A stretch of 64,000 bases of DNA from Chitinophagaceae bacterium (GCA_023957755.1 JAMLGT010000015.1:45894-109893); one strand, 5' to 3'; shown: positions 18,347 through 27,374, numbered from the stretch's first letter. Program-made: numbers and translations. The notes: generated by a model not told the origin, from the letters alone.

Positions 18347-20542
18347 ATGGATAATACAAACCCACCCCAGCAAATTACACTCAATATCATTCCATTTACG
18401 CCACCCATTACAAGTGGCGATTTCGCTTTTTACCTCACCAAAAAAGAGCAACATTATTGTCCTATACACAAGGACGATATTAAGGGTATGTTGGATGGTG
18501 TGATAGCCGAAGAAGAATTAGAATACGGCAATTGGCTTTATACGGATTTTAAGGAACCACAGGAAGATGCCATTATCCTGCATATAGATTTACTCGAGCA
18601 CCCACACTTCGGGTCGCATTATTACCGCTATTTATTGGCAGAATATTTCACCGGCAAAGTAGCCGCATTGCGCCGCAATTTTGCAAAGGAGTTGGAACTA
18701 TGGATACACAGCCAAAAAGAAAGCACCAGCGATTATAATATCTACTATCAGTTCACATTAAAAGTGCAATATGCAAGGGTTACCAGTGGTCCCGAATTAG
18801 TACTCTCATTTGACGGCACCACCAAAGTGCTAAAAAAGTCTGTTCAGGAAATAGGAAATATAGATACGGAACTTTACAATTGGATTTTATACAAAGGCAA
18901 CCTGTACAAATGGAAATATTATCCCGTAGAGTATAAAAACGATTTGGAAAATGCCTATCCAATTTTAAGCAACAAACTTAAACCCCATTTCGACATTGCC
19001 TTTGAAAGTACCATTCCACGCAATCGCTACAATCCCCATTATACAATGTTAGATTTGGTGTATAAAAAATTCCTGAATACACCAGCGTTTAAAGCAGTCA
19101 TACCCATTAGTGAAATTGGTTTTTTGCAAGCACCGGCAGATTTAGTTTCCCGTATAGAAGGCTCGTCCAATGAATTGCTTTTTGGCTATAAAAAGGTAGG
19201 TACAGATATGCACAAGGCATTCAGGGCACACGGTCCGTATATGCCCATTCCGCACCCTAATGTGGTATTTTTCTTCATTTATCACACCCCCGATAAATAC
19301 ACAGCGGTAAATGCTATTTATGAGTATTTTAAAAATGGTTTCAATGGTCAATGGTCATTCCCTTCAATGGATAAATATATCCGCCAGCCTTTCGATATGA
19401 AAGATGCTTCAAACAGTATCGCTTATGACAGCATAGATACTGCAGTGGATACGGTAAAGAAGCGGATGCGCAACTTTGAGAAAAAAGATGGTGTAGAATA
19501 TTTTGCAGTTTATATAAACCCTGTTCCCAAAAACACAGCCGATGAAGAAGATGATGAGATTTATTACAAAATCAAAGAAATTTTGCTGTACGAAGGCATA
19601 TCTTCTCAAGTTATAAAAAGCGAGAATATTTATAAAAAAGAAGTTCTTGCCAGACTGCAGCAAGCCGCACAAAAAGAGCGGGGCGAAGCATTTAAAGAAA
19701 AGCAATTTCACCTTGCCACATTCAAAGACCCAAACACAAGGCAGCAGATTTACAATCAGGATTTCAACACTTTTCTTCCACATATAGAAGTTGCAATCCT
19801 TGCCAAATTAGGCGGCATTCCGTGGCGTTTAAACAGACCCACTACAAATGAATTGATAGTGGGTGTTGGTGCATTTTATTCCGCTACAAAAAAATGCCGC
19901 TTCGTAGGTTCTGCATTCTGTTTTAATAACGAAGGCATTTTCAAAGGTTTTGATTGCTTCGGCAGTGCCGATACCAATAGCCTTGCAGCGTCAATTAGAG
20001 AAGCAGTGGGCAAGTTTATAGTTGCCAATCATACAGCAAGCAGGTTGGTTATTCATTTTTATAAAGACATTGGTAAGAAAGAATTGCAACCCATTGTAGA
20101 TACCCTGCATACATTAGGCTTAAATATTCCGGTAGTAATCGTTTCCATTAATAAAACTGCCAGCAAAGAGCTATTGGGTTTCGATATGGCATACAAAGAA
20201 AAAATGCCATACAGCGGCACATTTGTAAAAGTGGGTATGAGCGAATACCTCTTGTTCAACAATACCAGGTACGATGAGCTATCAAAGCCCAAACAACGAG
20301 AGTTCCATTTCCCAATCAAATTAAGTATATCGTCCACACACCCAGAGTTGGTTGCAGATATGGACAGCGTAAAATTATTGATAGACCAGGTGTACCAGTT
20401 CAGCCGAATGTATTGGAAAAGCACCAGCCAGCAAAGCCTGCCGGTTACCATTCATTACCCGTCCATAGTGGCAGAAATGTTTCCGCATTTCACACACAAC
20501 CGCCTTGCCGATTATGGTAGGGAAAATTTGTGGTTTTTGTAA
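18347..20542 (+). CDS. prokaryotic Argonaute, long form, probably catalytically inactive PIWI
   Basis: A 731-aa pAgo: N-terminal and linker region about 1-290; GPYMP at about 296-300 marks the entry to MID; the MID domain is about 360-470, with YYKIKEILLYEGISSQ as the hallmark helix-strand; PIWI is about 480-731 (AKLGGIPW at 486-493, LVIHFYK at 567-573, IDQVYQFSRMYW at 679-690). At the first catalytic position, where active pAgos have Asp, the sequence reads VGVGAF (about 505-510), and the usual RDGR-like second site reads FYKDIG. Slicing is therefore unlikely. Inactive pAgos usually use guides to activate a partner. It follows res by 11 bp. Active-site loss is read by eye, without an alignment. 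Confidence 0.88.
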   Translation: MDNTNPPQQITLNIIPFTPPITSGDFAFYLTKKEQHYCPIHKDDIKGMLDGVIAEEELEYGNWLYTDFKEPQEDAIILHIDLLEHPHFGSHYYRYLLAEYFTGKVAALRRNFAKELELWIHSQKESTSDYNIYYQFTLKVQYARVTSGPELVLSFDGTTKVLKKSVQEIGNIDTELYNWILYKGNLYKWKYYPVEYKNDLENAYPILSNKLKPHFDIAFESTIPRNRYNPHYTMLDLVYKKFLNTPAFKAVIPISEIGFLQAPADLVSRIEGSSNELLFGYKKVGTDMHKAFRAHGPYMPIPHPNVVFFFIYHTPDKYTAVNAIYEYFKNGFNGQWSFPSMDKYIRQPFDMKDASNSIAYDSIDTAVDTVKKRMRNFEKKDGVEYFAVYINPVPKNTADEEDDEIYYKIKEILLYEGISSQVIKSENIYKKEVLARLQQAAQKERGEAFKEKQFHLATFKDPNTRQQIYNQDFNTFLPHIEVAILAKLGGIPWRLNRPTTNELIVGVGAFYSATKKCRFVGSAFCFNNEGIFKGFDCFGSADTNSLAASIREAVGKFIVANHTASRLVIHFYKDIGKKELQPIVDTLHTLGLNIPVVIVSINKTASKELLGFDMAYKEKMPYSGTFVKVGMSEYLLFNNTRYDELSKPKQREFHFPIKLSISSTHPELVADMDSVKLLIDQVYQFSRMYWKSTSQQSLPVTIHYPSIVAEMFPHFTHNRLADYGRENLWFL

Positions 20543-20554
20543 AATCTATTCCCT

Positions 20555-21049
20555 ATGCCAAACTATTGGAAAATACCGGGTGTGCCCCATAAAGGATGGT
20601 CGTTAGATGATGTGATAGATATTCGGGAAGATGGGCAGGCAAAATGGGAAACACCTTATGAAAGCTGTATGATGTGCGGCAATGAAAAAATTCGCTTTGT
20701 ACACATAGTTTCTCACCCGGAAGTGGATGAAGACTTTAGGGTGGGATGTGTTTGTGCAGAGAAAATGACCGGCGATTATATAAATCCCGAACGCAGGGAA
20801 AAGGATTTGCGTAACCGTGCTTCCCGTCGTTCCAATTGGATGGGTAAACAATGAAAGTTTAGCAAAAACGGCAATCGCTATTTAAAAGTGGATGGAAAAA
20901 TTGTTGTCATATTTCAGGATAAGCGCACAAATAAATACAAGGTTTCAATTGACGAAATCTTTGGTAAAAAATCTTTTGCAGAACTGAAAGACGCAAAAAT
21001 TGCAGCTTTCAAAGGCATTGAATATCTAAAAGACATTGGCGAATGGTAA
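20555..21049 (+). pseudogene. zinc-ribbon protein gene split by one in-frame TGA
   Basis: The frame from ATG 20555 encodes 99 residues to a TGA at 20852-20854, then continues in the same frame for 64 codons to TAA at 21047. Read through, it gives a 164-residue protein with CxxC and CxC zinc-ligand pairs (about 31-55), a basic helix (about 75-95) and a C-terminal compact domain. In family members as I remember them, the residue at the stop position is Trp, so TGG to TGA is the simplest cause. It may be a true nonsense mutation, a base-call error or recoding. Function unknown. It lies 12 bp after the Argonaute gene. Confidence 0.75.
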
Positions 21050-21609
21050 CTACTATCCACATAAAAAATATGGTCTGCAACCGCTGCATTACAGCGGTGC
21101 AGCAGCTTTTGAAAGAGCAGGGTTTAGATTATACCAATATATCATTAGGCACAGTAGTATTGAACAATCCGCTAAGCGAAGCCCAAAAACAAACCCTATC
21201 TAATAGCCTTGATGCTTTAGGTTTTGAACTGATGAACGATAGAAAAAGCAAAACAATCGAACAGATAAAAACAGAAATTAGGTCATTGGTTCATAGCAGC
21301 AATGCTGACCTTAAAACCAACCTTTCCCAACACTTAACCAATAAGCTGCACCAGGATTATCAACAACTGTCTAATCTGTTTTCTTCGGTAGAAGGCACCA
21401 CCATTGAAAAATATTTCATTGCCCAAAAAATTGAGAAAGTAAAAGAACTCTTGTTGTACGATGAACTTTCTCTTAGCGAAATTGCATTTCGTCTCAATTA
21501 TTCCAGCGTGGCATATCTTAGTAACCAGTTCAAAAAAGTTACAGGGCTTACACCTTCGTTTTATAAATCTCTTAAAAAAGATAACCGCAAGCCATTGGAC
21601 GAAGTATAA
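21043..21609 (+). CDS. AraC-family regulator with N-terminal metal-binding-like domain
   Basis: A 188-aa protein. Residues 1-65 look like a small HMA ferredoxin-like domain with the metal-site motif MVCNRC (CxxC). Residues about 95-180 carry the AraC-type double HTH, with LSLSEIAFRLNYSSVAYLSNQFKKVTGLTPS as its second half. The combination suggests a sensor that binds a soft metal ion (Cu, Ag or Hg) directly and switches the metal-resistance genes that follow. It overlaps the end of the broken zinc-ribbon gene by 7 bp. The metal specificity is inferred from context. Confidence 0.87.
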   Translation: MVTTIHIKNMVCNRCITAVQQLLKEQGLDYTNISLGTVVLNNPLSEAQKQTLSNSLDALGFELMNDRKSKTIEQIKTEIRSLVHSSNADLKTNLSQHLTNKLHQDYQQLSNLFSSVEGTTIEKYFIAQKIEKVKELLLYDELSLSEIAFRLNYSSVAYLSNQFKKVTGLTPSFYKSLKKDNRKPLDEV

Positions 21610-21688
21610 ATCTTACAACATAAACACAGAATAGTGTAACAGCCTCGAAAATATTCTTGCCGACCTTTGTATTGTCAAAATATAAAAA

Positions 21689-22399
21689 ATGGTACACGAA
21701 TATAAGCTGACAGGGATGACCTGTTCAAGTTGCGAAGCCAAAGTGAAATCGGCTTTGCTAACGGTGAACAATGTTACGGATGTTGAAGTTTCAAAAACAG
21801 ATAATTCCGCTACTATCACAATGGACAAGCACATTCCCTTGCCTGATTTACAAAACGCATTGAATAGCAAGTATCAAATTTCCGCTATACAACACAGTGA
21901 AACACTTGAAACAGCAAAGTCGTGGTTTGAAACTTACAAACCCGTTTTTCTTATCTTTTTTTACATTACAGGTGTAACGCTTCTTATACAGGCAGTAAAT
22001 CAATCATTTGATTTTATGCAATGGATGCGGCACTTTATGGCAGGTTTCTTTTTGGTTTTTTCATTCTTCAAAATGCTAAACCTGAAAGCATTTGCCGAAA
22101 GCTATGTAATGTATGATGTAATAGCCAGAAAAATGCCGGCGTGGGCTTACGTTTACGCATTTGTTGAGTTGGCGTTAGGTATTGCATTCTTAATCAACTT
22201 CAATCCTTTGGTTACCAATTTGGTTACCGTACTAGTAATGACGGCAAGTATTATTGGCGTACTGCAAACCGTGTTGAATAAAAAGAAAATTCAATGTGCC
22301 TGTTTAGGTGCGGTTTTCAACTTGCCAATGAGTACGGTAACAATCATTGAAGATGGTTTAATGATTGCAATGAGCGTAGCAATGCTTTTAATGATGTAA
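21689..22399 (+). CDS. HMA domain - MauE/DoxX-like membrane protein
   Basis: A 236-aa protein. The N-terminal HMA domain (about 1-68) has the GMTCSSCEAKV copper/mercury motif. Four membrane segments follow at about 90-110, 118-140, 150-172 and 177-232, resembling MauE/DoxX-type proteins. A conserved Cys pair, QCACLG, is at about 203-208, as in MauE-like redox partners. Such fusions sit in Bacteroidota copper or mercury clusters and probably take metal from the periplasm or move reducing equivalents. It is the first structural gene after the AraC regulator, with a CTTTGTA promoter-like sequence just upstream. Confidence 0.85.
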   Translation: MVHEYKLTGMTCSSCEAKVKSALLTVNNVTDVEVSKTDNSATITMDKHIPLPDLQNALNSKYQISAIQHSETLETAKSWFETYKPVFLIFFYITGVTLLIQAVNQSFDFMQWMRHFMAGFFLVFSFFKMLNLKAFAESYVMYDVIARKMPAWAYVYAFVELALGIAFLINFNPLVTNLVTVLVMTASIIGVLQTVLNKKKIQCACLGAVFNLPMSTVTIIEDGLMIAMSVAMLLMM

Positions 22400-22523
22400 A
22401 ATCTTTGCGAAACAATATGAAAGCCATTGTAGCAATTCAAAATCAGGGTTTTAAAGTTCAGGAAATCTTTTCTTTGAACTAATCTCAAAAATTGGCGTTA
22501 ATTTTGAAACCGTAAAACAGAAA

Positions 22524-22922
22524 GTGAAAAAGTTTATCACAGCAATATTGGCAGTACTCTTCATTTCCACCTCAATGGGAATGACGGTGCATATGCACTA
22601 TTGTATGGATAAGTTGGTGACCGTAAAATTAGGGCATAACGATAAGCACAAAGATGCCTGCGAAAAATGCGGAATGAAAAAGGGCAGCAAAAAAGGTTGC
22701 TGCAAAGATGAACACAAGGTTATCAAAACCGATACTTACCAAAAAACGGATGTAACCAAAATACCTACTTTACAATCCTTCACATTAGCACTGCCACCGC
22801 TACCTATGGTGTTGGAAACAGAATTGCTTGCTTCCAGGGTTAAGCAATTACCTTACAGCAATGCACCACCCCACCGAAGTACCGTTCCCCTCTATATCCG
22901 CAACTGCGTTTACCGCATTTAG
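22524..22922 (+). CDS. HYC_CC_PP-type small secreted protein
   Basis: A 132-aa protein with a GTG start and a signal peptide (about 1-20). The HYC motif MHMHYCMDKLV is at about 22-32. A Cys/Lys-rich segment has CEKCG and GCC, and a Pro-rich LPPLP stretch follows. This is the pattern NCBI calls the HYC_CC_PP family, always found in Bacteroidota metal clusters. Its Cys and His content suggests periplasmic copper binding. The 124-bp gap before it holds only a 21-codon frame that I do not call. Confidence 0.8.
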   Translation: MKKFITAILAVLFISTSMGMTVHMHYCMDKLVTVKLGHNDKHKDACEKCGMKKGSKKGCCKDEHKVIKTDTYQKTDVTKIPTLQSFTLALPPLPMVLETELLASRVKQLPYSNAPPHRSTVPLYIRNCVYRI

Positions 22923-23016
22923 AATTATTGTGTAGCTGCCACAGTGCAGCATTGCCGCTATCACTTTGTGTTGCGGATTTTTTATTCCCATTTTCTAATA
23001 CAATAATTCATTAATA

Positions 23017-23544
23017 ATGAAAAATTTAATCTTAGCCTTAGGGCTTACAATCGGTGCATTCATAAACGTAAATGCACAGCACAACCATTCACAGCATACC
23101 ACGCCTGCACAGGCACAGCAAACAACCCCAAAAGCCACCACGGCTGCCGAGCAGTTGCAGCTTTTATACACCCATTACTTAGGCATTAAGGATGCTTTAG
23201 TGGCAGGAAACAAAGAGCAGGCAGCCACCCACGCCAATGGGCTTTCTCAAACAGCTTCGCTTATTTCATACAGGGATTTATCCGAAGGCAATATCAATGC
23301 CCTGCGCAAAGATGCGTCCACCATTGCCGATGCCAAAGACCTTGCGGCACAGCGCAAAGCCTTTTCCATTTTGTCCAGCAATATATCTGCATTGGCAGAA
23401 AAATTTAAGCTAAGCGATAAGCCTGTTTATCAACAGTATTGCCCAATGGCAAAAGGATATTGGCTAAGTAATGAAAAAGAAATCCGTAATCCCTATTACG
23501 GCAGTAGTATGCTTACCTGTGGGTCAGTTAAGAAAACATTCTAA
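23017..23544 (+). CDS. DUF3347 periplasmic protein (1)
   Basis: A 175-aa protein with a signal peptide (cleavage after VNA at about 20). A His-rich start (HNHSQH) is followed by a DUF3347-like four-helix domain (about 42-130). It ends with the family hallmark: YCPMAKGYWLS, then IRNPYYG and MLTCG. The YCPM and TCG segments probably bind copper. It is followed within 27 bp by a paralogue, so the two arose by tandem duplication and probably act together in the periplasm. Confidence 0.85.
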   Translation: MKNLILALGLTIGAFINVNAQHNHSQHTTPAQAQQTTPKATTAAEQLQLLYTHYLGIKDALVAGNKEQAATHANGLSQTASLISYRDLSEGNINALRKDASTIADAKDLAAQRKAFSILSSNISALAEKFKLSDKPVYQQYCPMAKGYWLSNEKEIRNPYYGSSMLTCGSVKKTF

Positions 23545-23570
23545 GTACTAAACAACAAAAAACTAAAAAA

Positions 23571-24167
23571 ATGAAATTATTATTTATCGGCGTTGCCGTC
23601 GCTTCCGCAATATCGTTTTCTGCCTGCAATAGCAATGCAGATAAAACAACAGACCATTCTGCAATGCAGCACAATTTGGATACTATGAAGGATATGCCAA
23701 TGCATAGCAGTACAACTTCAAATGCAGCAACTACTTCAAAGTTTAGCGAAGTGTTTTCCCATTACCAGCACCTCACATTCGCTCTTGCAAACGACGATAG
23801 TAAAGAAGCTGCAAACGGCGCAAAAGCAATGGGCGAAGCCATTGCCAAAGTGGACAAATCAGGCTTTACGGCAGACCAGCAAAAGGGTTATGCAGATTTG
23901 GAAGCCGATATGAAAGAGCATACAGAACACATTACCGCCAATGCAAATAATATTGCCCACCAGCGGGAGCATTTGGAAACCTTGAGTAAGGATGTGTACG
24001 ACCTCACCAAATCTTTCGGCGCAGGCAAACCCTTGTATAAGATTTATTGCCCAATGTATAACGATAACAAAGGTGCCTATTGGTTAGCTGAAAGTAAGGA
24101 AGTAAAAAATCCATACTTCGGCAACAAAATGCTTACCTGTGGCGAAGTACAGGAAGAATTGAAATAA
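23571..24167 (+). CDS. DUF3347 lipoprotein (2)
   Basis: A 198-aa protein with a lipobox-like SACNS (Cys at about 19), so probably a lipoprotein. A Met/His-rich segment (MKDMPMHSS) resembles copper-binding methionine motifs. The helical DUF3347 domain and a C-terminal YCPMYNDNKGAYWL / MLTCGEV block match the upstream paralogue. The stop shares one base with the next start (TAATG), giving translational coupling. Confidence 0.85.
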   Translation: MKLLFIGVAVASAISFSACNSNADKTTDHSAMQHNLDTMKDMPMHSSTTSNAATTSKFSEVFSHYQHLTFALANDDSKEAANGAKAMGEAIAKVDKSGFTADQQKGYADLEADMKEHTEHITANANNIAHQREHLETLSKDVYDLTKSFGAGKPLYKIYCPMYNDNKGAYWLAESKEVKNPYFGNKMLTCGEVQEELK

Positions 24168-24619
24168 TGAAGATGGTCAAACGAATATTCATTGGGTTTG
24201 TGGTAATAATAATTGTTATCCAGTTCATTCAACCTGTCCGCAACACAAGCGGGCAGGTTGTTCCCCAATCTTTTATTGATACATTTCAACCAAATGATAC
24301 AATTGTTAAGTTATTAGCCAATTCCTGTTTCCATTGTCATTCAAACAATACAAAGTATCCGTGGTACACCAATATTCAACCTGTTGGTTGGCTTATGGCA
24401 AAGCATATTAATGATGGCAAAGATGAATTGAATTTTGATGATTTGGCGGCGTTAAGTAACCGCAGGCGCAATTCAAAATTCAAAAGCATTTCGGAGCAGA
24501 TAGAGCAGGATAAAATGCCGTTGAAATCTTATCTTTTTATACATAGAAATGCAGCACTAAACGAAGCAGATAAAAAACTTTTAATCAATTTCTTTCAATC
24601 TAAAATCCATAACAATTAA
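24167..24619 (+). CDS. haem-binding-domain (CxxCH) membrane-anchored protein
   Basis: A 150-aa protein with an N-terminal membrane anchor (about 5-22) and a Haem_bd-type domain. CFHCHSNNTKYPWY at about 51-64 contains the CxxCH haem c site, and VGWLMAKHINDGKDELNF at about 72-89 is the second conserved block. Such proteins occur in Bacteroidota copper-export and respiratory clusters; an electron-transfer role is likely. It is coupled to the DUF3347 lipoprotein by a one-base overlap. Confidence 0.85.
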   Translation: MKMVKRIFIGFVVIIIVIQFIQPVRNTSGQVVPQSFIDTFQPNDTIVKLLANSCFHCHSNNTKYPWYTNIQPVGWLMAKHINDGKDELNFDDLAALSNRRRNSKFKSISEQIEQDKMPLKSYLFIHRNAALNEADKKLLINFFQSKIHNN

Positions 24620-24630
24620 AGCCAATAAAT

Positions 24631-25158
24631 ATGAAAAGTACAATGCACGAAAAACATAATACCCAAGCGGGAAACCCCACGCAGTCCCATTCAATGCAAA
24701 TGGAACACAAGGGTCATTACAAAAAATTGCTTTGGATGATGATTGCTTCCTTTATAGCAATGTACATTTTGATGTATGCAATGGTAGATAAGTTCGCCAA
24801 TGTAATTCCCAACTTCAACCAGTTTTATATGGCAGGATTGATGAGCGCCCCAATGCTGATTATTGAGTTATTGTTGATGGGCAAAATGTACCCAAACAAA
24901 AAGCTGAATACTATCCTTATTGGCGTTGGTGTTGCCTTACTTGTGCTTTTCTTTTCACTCATTAGAACGCAGGCAGCCATTGGCGACAGGCAGTTTCTGA
25001 AATCAATGATACCACACCACGCAGGCGCAATCCTGATGGTGGAACAAAGTAGTTTGAGTGACCCCGATGTGCAAAAGTTGGCTAAGGAAATAATTGATGC
25101 CCAGAATAAGGAAATCAATTTTATGAAATCAAAAATCAAAGAATTAGAAAGCAAATAA
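24631..25158 (+). CDS. DUF305 membrane protein
   Basis: A 175-aa protein with a His/Met-rich cytoplasmic or periplasmic head (about 1-30) and three membrane helices (about 33-52, 65-82 and 91-112). The DUF305 signature is FLKSMIPHHAGAILM at about 123-137, followed by a helix. DUF305 proteins are ferritin-like helical proteins often found with copper-resistance genes; the paired His of MIPHH is the likely metal site. Confidence 0.85.
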   Translation: MKSTMHEKHNTQAGNPTQSHSMQMEHKGHYKKLLWMMIASFIAMYILMYAMVDKFANVIPNFNQFYMAGLMSAPMLIIELLLMGKMYPNKKLNTILIGVGVALLVLFFSLIRTQAAIGDRQFLKSMIPHHAGAILMVEQSSLSDPDVQKLAKEIIDAQNKEINFMKSKIKELESK

Positions 25159-25161
25159 ACA

Positions 25162-25227
25162 ATGTGGAAATCCATTTTCAATTTTCTCAAAAGCATTTTC
25201 GTACACCGAAAAAGTTGCTGTAAATAA
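25162..25227 (+). CDS. possible 21-residue peptide ending in a Cys pair
   Basis: A short frame of 21 codons and a stop fills the gap between the DUF305 gene and the copper ATPase gene. It encodes a hydrophobic, basic helix ending in SCCK. Spacing to neighbours (3 and 6 bp) is operon-like and leaves no waste, which favours a real gene, but the size makes chance possible. The Cys pair would suit metal binding. Confidence 0.35.
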   Translation: MWKSIFNFLKSIFVHRKSCCK

Positions 25228-25233
25228 AATACT

Positions 25234-27372
25234 ATGCAGAAATACACTTGTCCTATGCACCCGCAGGTGCTGAAAGATGAACCCGGAAAATGCCCCCTTT
25301 GTGGTATGGCATTGGTGCAGTTGGGCGGCGGCAGTCAATCCGCAGGACATTCTCATAAAATGAACCACGCCGATGCACAAGGCAGCCACGCCGCAGAACA
25401 CAATACACATAATGCAGATAGCTACAACAAGCACGAAGGGCACCACACCCACGACTTTCTAAAGCGGTTTTGGGTAAGCCTAATTGTTACCATTCCCATT
25501 TTGGCACTGTCGCATATGATACAGCAATGGGCAGGCTTTAGCCTTACTTTTCCCGGAGATAAATATGTATTGTTGGCATTAGGCACTTTCATTTATATCT
25601 ATGGTGGTATGCCTTTCCTGAAAGGAATGGTGGGCGAAATAAAAGCCAATGCAATAGGTATGATGACTTTGGTTGCTTTAGCCATTACTGTTGCTTATGC
25701 GTACAGCGTAGCGGTAGTATTTGGCTTGCCCGGTATGGATTTCTTTTGGGAATTAGCCACGCTGATAGTAATTATGCTGTTAGGGCATTGGTTAGAAATG
25801 CGGTCGCAAATGGCAGCTTCCAAAGCCTTGCAATCATTGGTGGCTTTATTGCCAAATGATGTAACGGTTGAACGCCACGGTCAGGCTACCAAAATTCCAA
25901 TCGCTGATTTGCAGAACAACGATACCGTAATCATTAAGCCCGGCGAAAAAATTCCTGCCGATGGTTTGGTTATAGAAGGCAGTTCGTCCGTAAATGAAAG
26001 TATGCTTACAGGCGAAAGTGTACCCGTAAAAAAAGAAGTAGATACCAAAGTAATCGCAGGTTCTATCAATGGCGATGGCGCATTACGGATTAAAGCCACA
26101 GGTGTAGGCAAAGACAGTTATCTCTATAAAGTTATCAATTTAGTTTCCGATGCCCAAGCCGCTAAATCCAATACTCAAAACCTTGCAGACAAAGTTGCAA
26201 AGTGGCTTACTTTTATTGCCATTGCAGTAGGCATTGGCACATTTGCTTATTGGTACTTTACAGGCGGCAATTTATCTTTTGCTTTAGAGAGAATGGTTAC
26301 GGTTATGGTTACGGCTTGTCCCCACGCATTGGGTGTGGCTATACCGTTAGTAGTTGCAATTTCTACAACATTATCTGCCACCAATGGCTTGCTTATCCGC
26401 AACCGCACAGCTTTTGAAACCACCCGTAAATTATCTACCATAATATTTGACAAAACAGGAACACTTACGCAAGGCTCACACGCCGTACAAAGAATAATTC
26501 CATTAAATAATTATTCCGAAAATGAAATACTACAGTATGCAGGCGCAATTCAGCAAAACTCTGAACACCATATTGCAAAGGGTGTTTTAAAAACGCTGAA
26601 AGAAAAAAACCTGCCTTTGTGGAAGTCGGAAAACTTCAAATATATGCAGGGCATTGGTGTATCGGGCACAGTCAATGGAAAGAATATTATTGCCGCAGGT
26701 CCCAATTATTTCACTCAAAATAATTTGCCAATACCGGCAATTCCTACGGAAATTAACCAAGATGCAGAAACAGTAAATTTTGTGTTGATAGATAAACAGC
26801 TTGCAGGCATTATCACTTTGGCAGATACCCTTCGGGATGGTGCGCAGGAAGCAATCAGCCTGTTAAAAGAAATGGGTATCAAATCATTTTTACTTACGGG
26901 CGATAATGAAAAAATTGCAGCCGCAGTAAGCAATCAATTGGGTATGGACGGCTATTTGGCAAATGTGTTGCCACACAATAAGCAGGAAAAAGTAAAAGAG
27001 TTTCAAGCCAAAGGCGAAATAGTGGCAATGACAGGCGATGGCGTAAACGATGCCCCTGCATTAGCACAAGCCGATGTGGGCATTGCAGTGGGTTCAGGTA
27101 CAGATGTAGCTGCAGAAACAGCAGATATTATTTTGGTAAACAGCGACCCAAGAGATGTAGTAAAAATGATTGATTTTGGAAAACGCTCTTACAAAAAAAT
27201 GGTACAAAACCTAATTTGGGCAGTAGGGTATAATGTGGTTGCTATTCCATTGGCAGCCGGTATTCTCTATCCAAAATTTGTACTTAGCCCGGCAATGGGC
27301 GCAGTCTTAATGAGCGTGAGCACTATTGTAGTAGCAATCAACGCAAGCCTTTTAAAACTTAACAAAAAATAA
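25234..27372 (+). CDS. copB: copper-exporting P1B-type ATPase, CPH subtype (CopB-like)
   Basis: A 712-aa P-type ATPase. It starts with a heavy-metal-binding YTCPMHP domain (about 3-30, ending CPLCGM) and a His-rich segment. Membrane helices follow, with the transport motif CPH in VTACPHALG (about 358-366) instead of CPC, which marks the CopB class. It has the phosphorylation site DKTGTLT (about 407-413), the TGES actuator motif and the GDGVNDAPAL hinge. This class exports Cu(II)/Cu(I) or Ag(I) to the periplasm. It ends 2 bp before the multicopper oxidase gene. Confidence 0.93.
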   Translation: MQKYTCPMHPQVLKDEPGKCPLCGMALVQLGGGSQSAGHSHKMNHADAQGSHAAEHNTHNADSYNKHEGHHTHDFLKRFWVSLIVTIPILALSHMIQQWAGFSLTFPGDKYVLLALGTFIYIYGGMPFLKGMVGEIKANAIGMMTLVALAITVAYAYSVAVVFGLPGMDFFWELATLIVIMLLGHWLEMRSQMAASKALQSLVALLPNDVTVERHGQATKIPIADLQNNDTVIIKPGEKIPADGLVIEGSSSVNESMLTGESVPVKKEVDTKVIAGSINGDGALRIKATGVGKDSYLYKVINLVSDAQAAKSNTQNLADKVAKWLTFIAIAVGIGTFAYWYFTGGNLSFALERMVTVMVTACPHALGVAIPLVVAISTTLSATNGLLIRNRTAFETTRKLSTIIFDKTGTLTQGSHAVQRIIPLNNYSENEILQYAGAIQQNSEHHIAKGVLKTLKEKNLPLWKSENFKYMQGIGVSGTVNGKNIIAAGPNYFTQNNLPIPAIPTEINQDAETVNFVLIDKQLAGIITLADTLRDGAQEAISLLKEMGIKSFLLTGDNEKIAAAVSNQLGMDGYLANVLPHNKQEKVKEFQAKGEIVAMTGDGVNDAPALAQADVGIAVGSGTDVAAETADIILVNSDPRDVVKMIDFGKRSYKKMVQNLIWAVGYNVVAIPLAAGILYPKFVLSPAMGAVLMSVSTIVVAINASLLKLNKK

Positions 27373-27374
27373 CA

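Noticed and set aside
18347..20542. PIWI-RE protein rather than Argonaute
   Set aside because: The MID hallmark and KLGGIPW-type PIWI entry match pAgo, and no adjacent DinG-type helicase gene pair of PIWI-RE systems is seen.
22417..22482. 21-codon frame before the HYC_CC_PP gene
   Set aside because: No hallmark residues and no tight spacing to neighbours; chance is likely.
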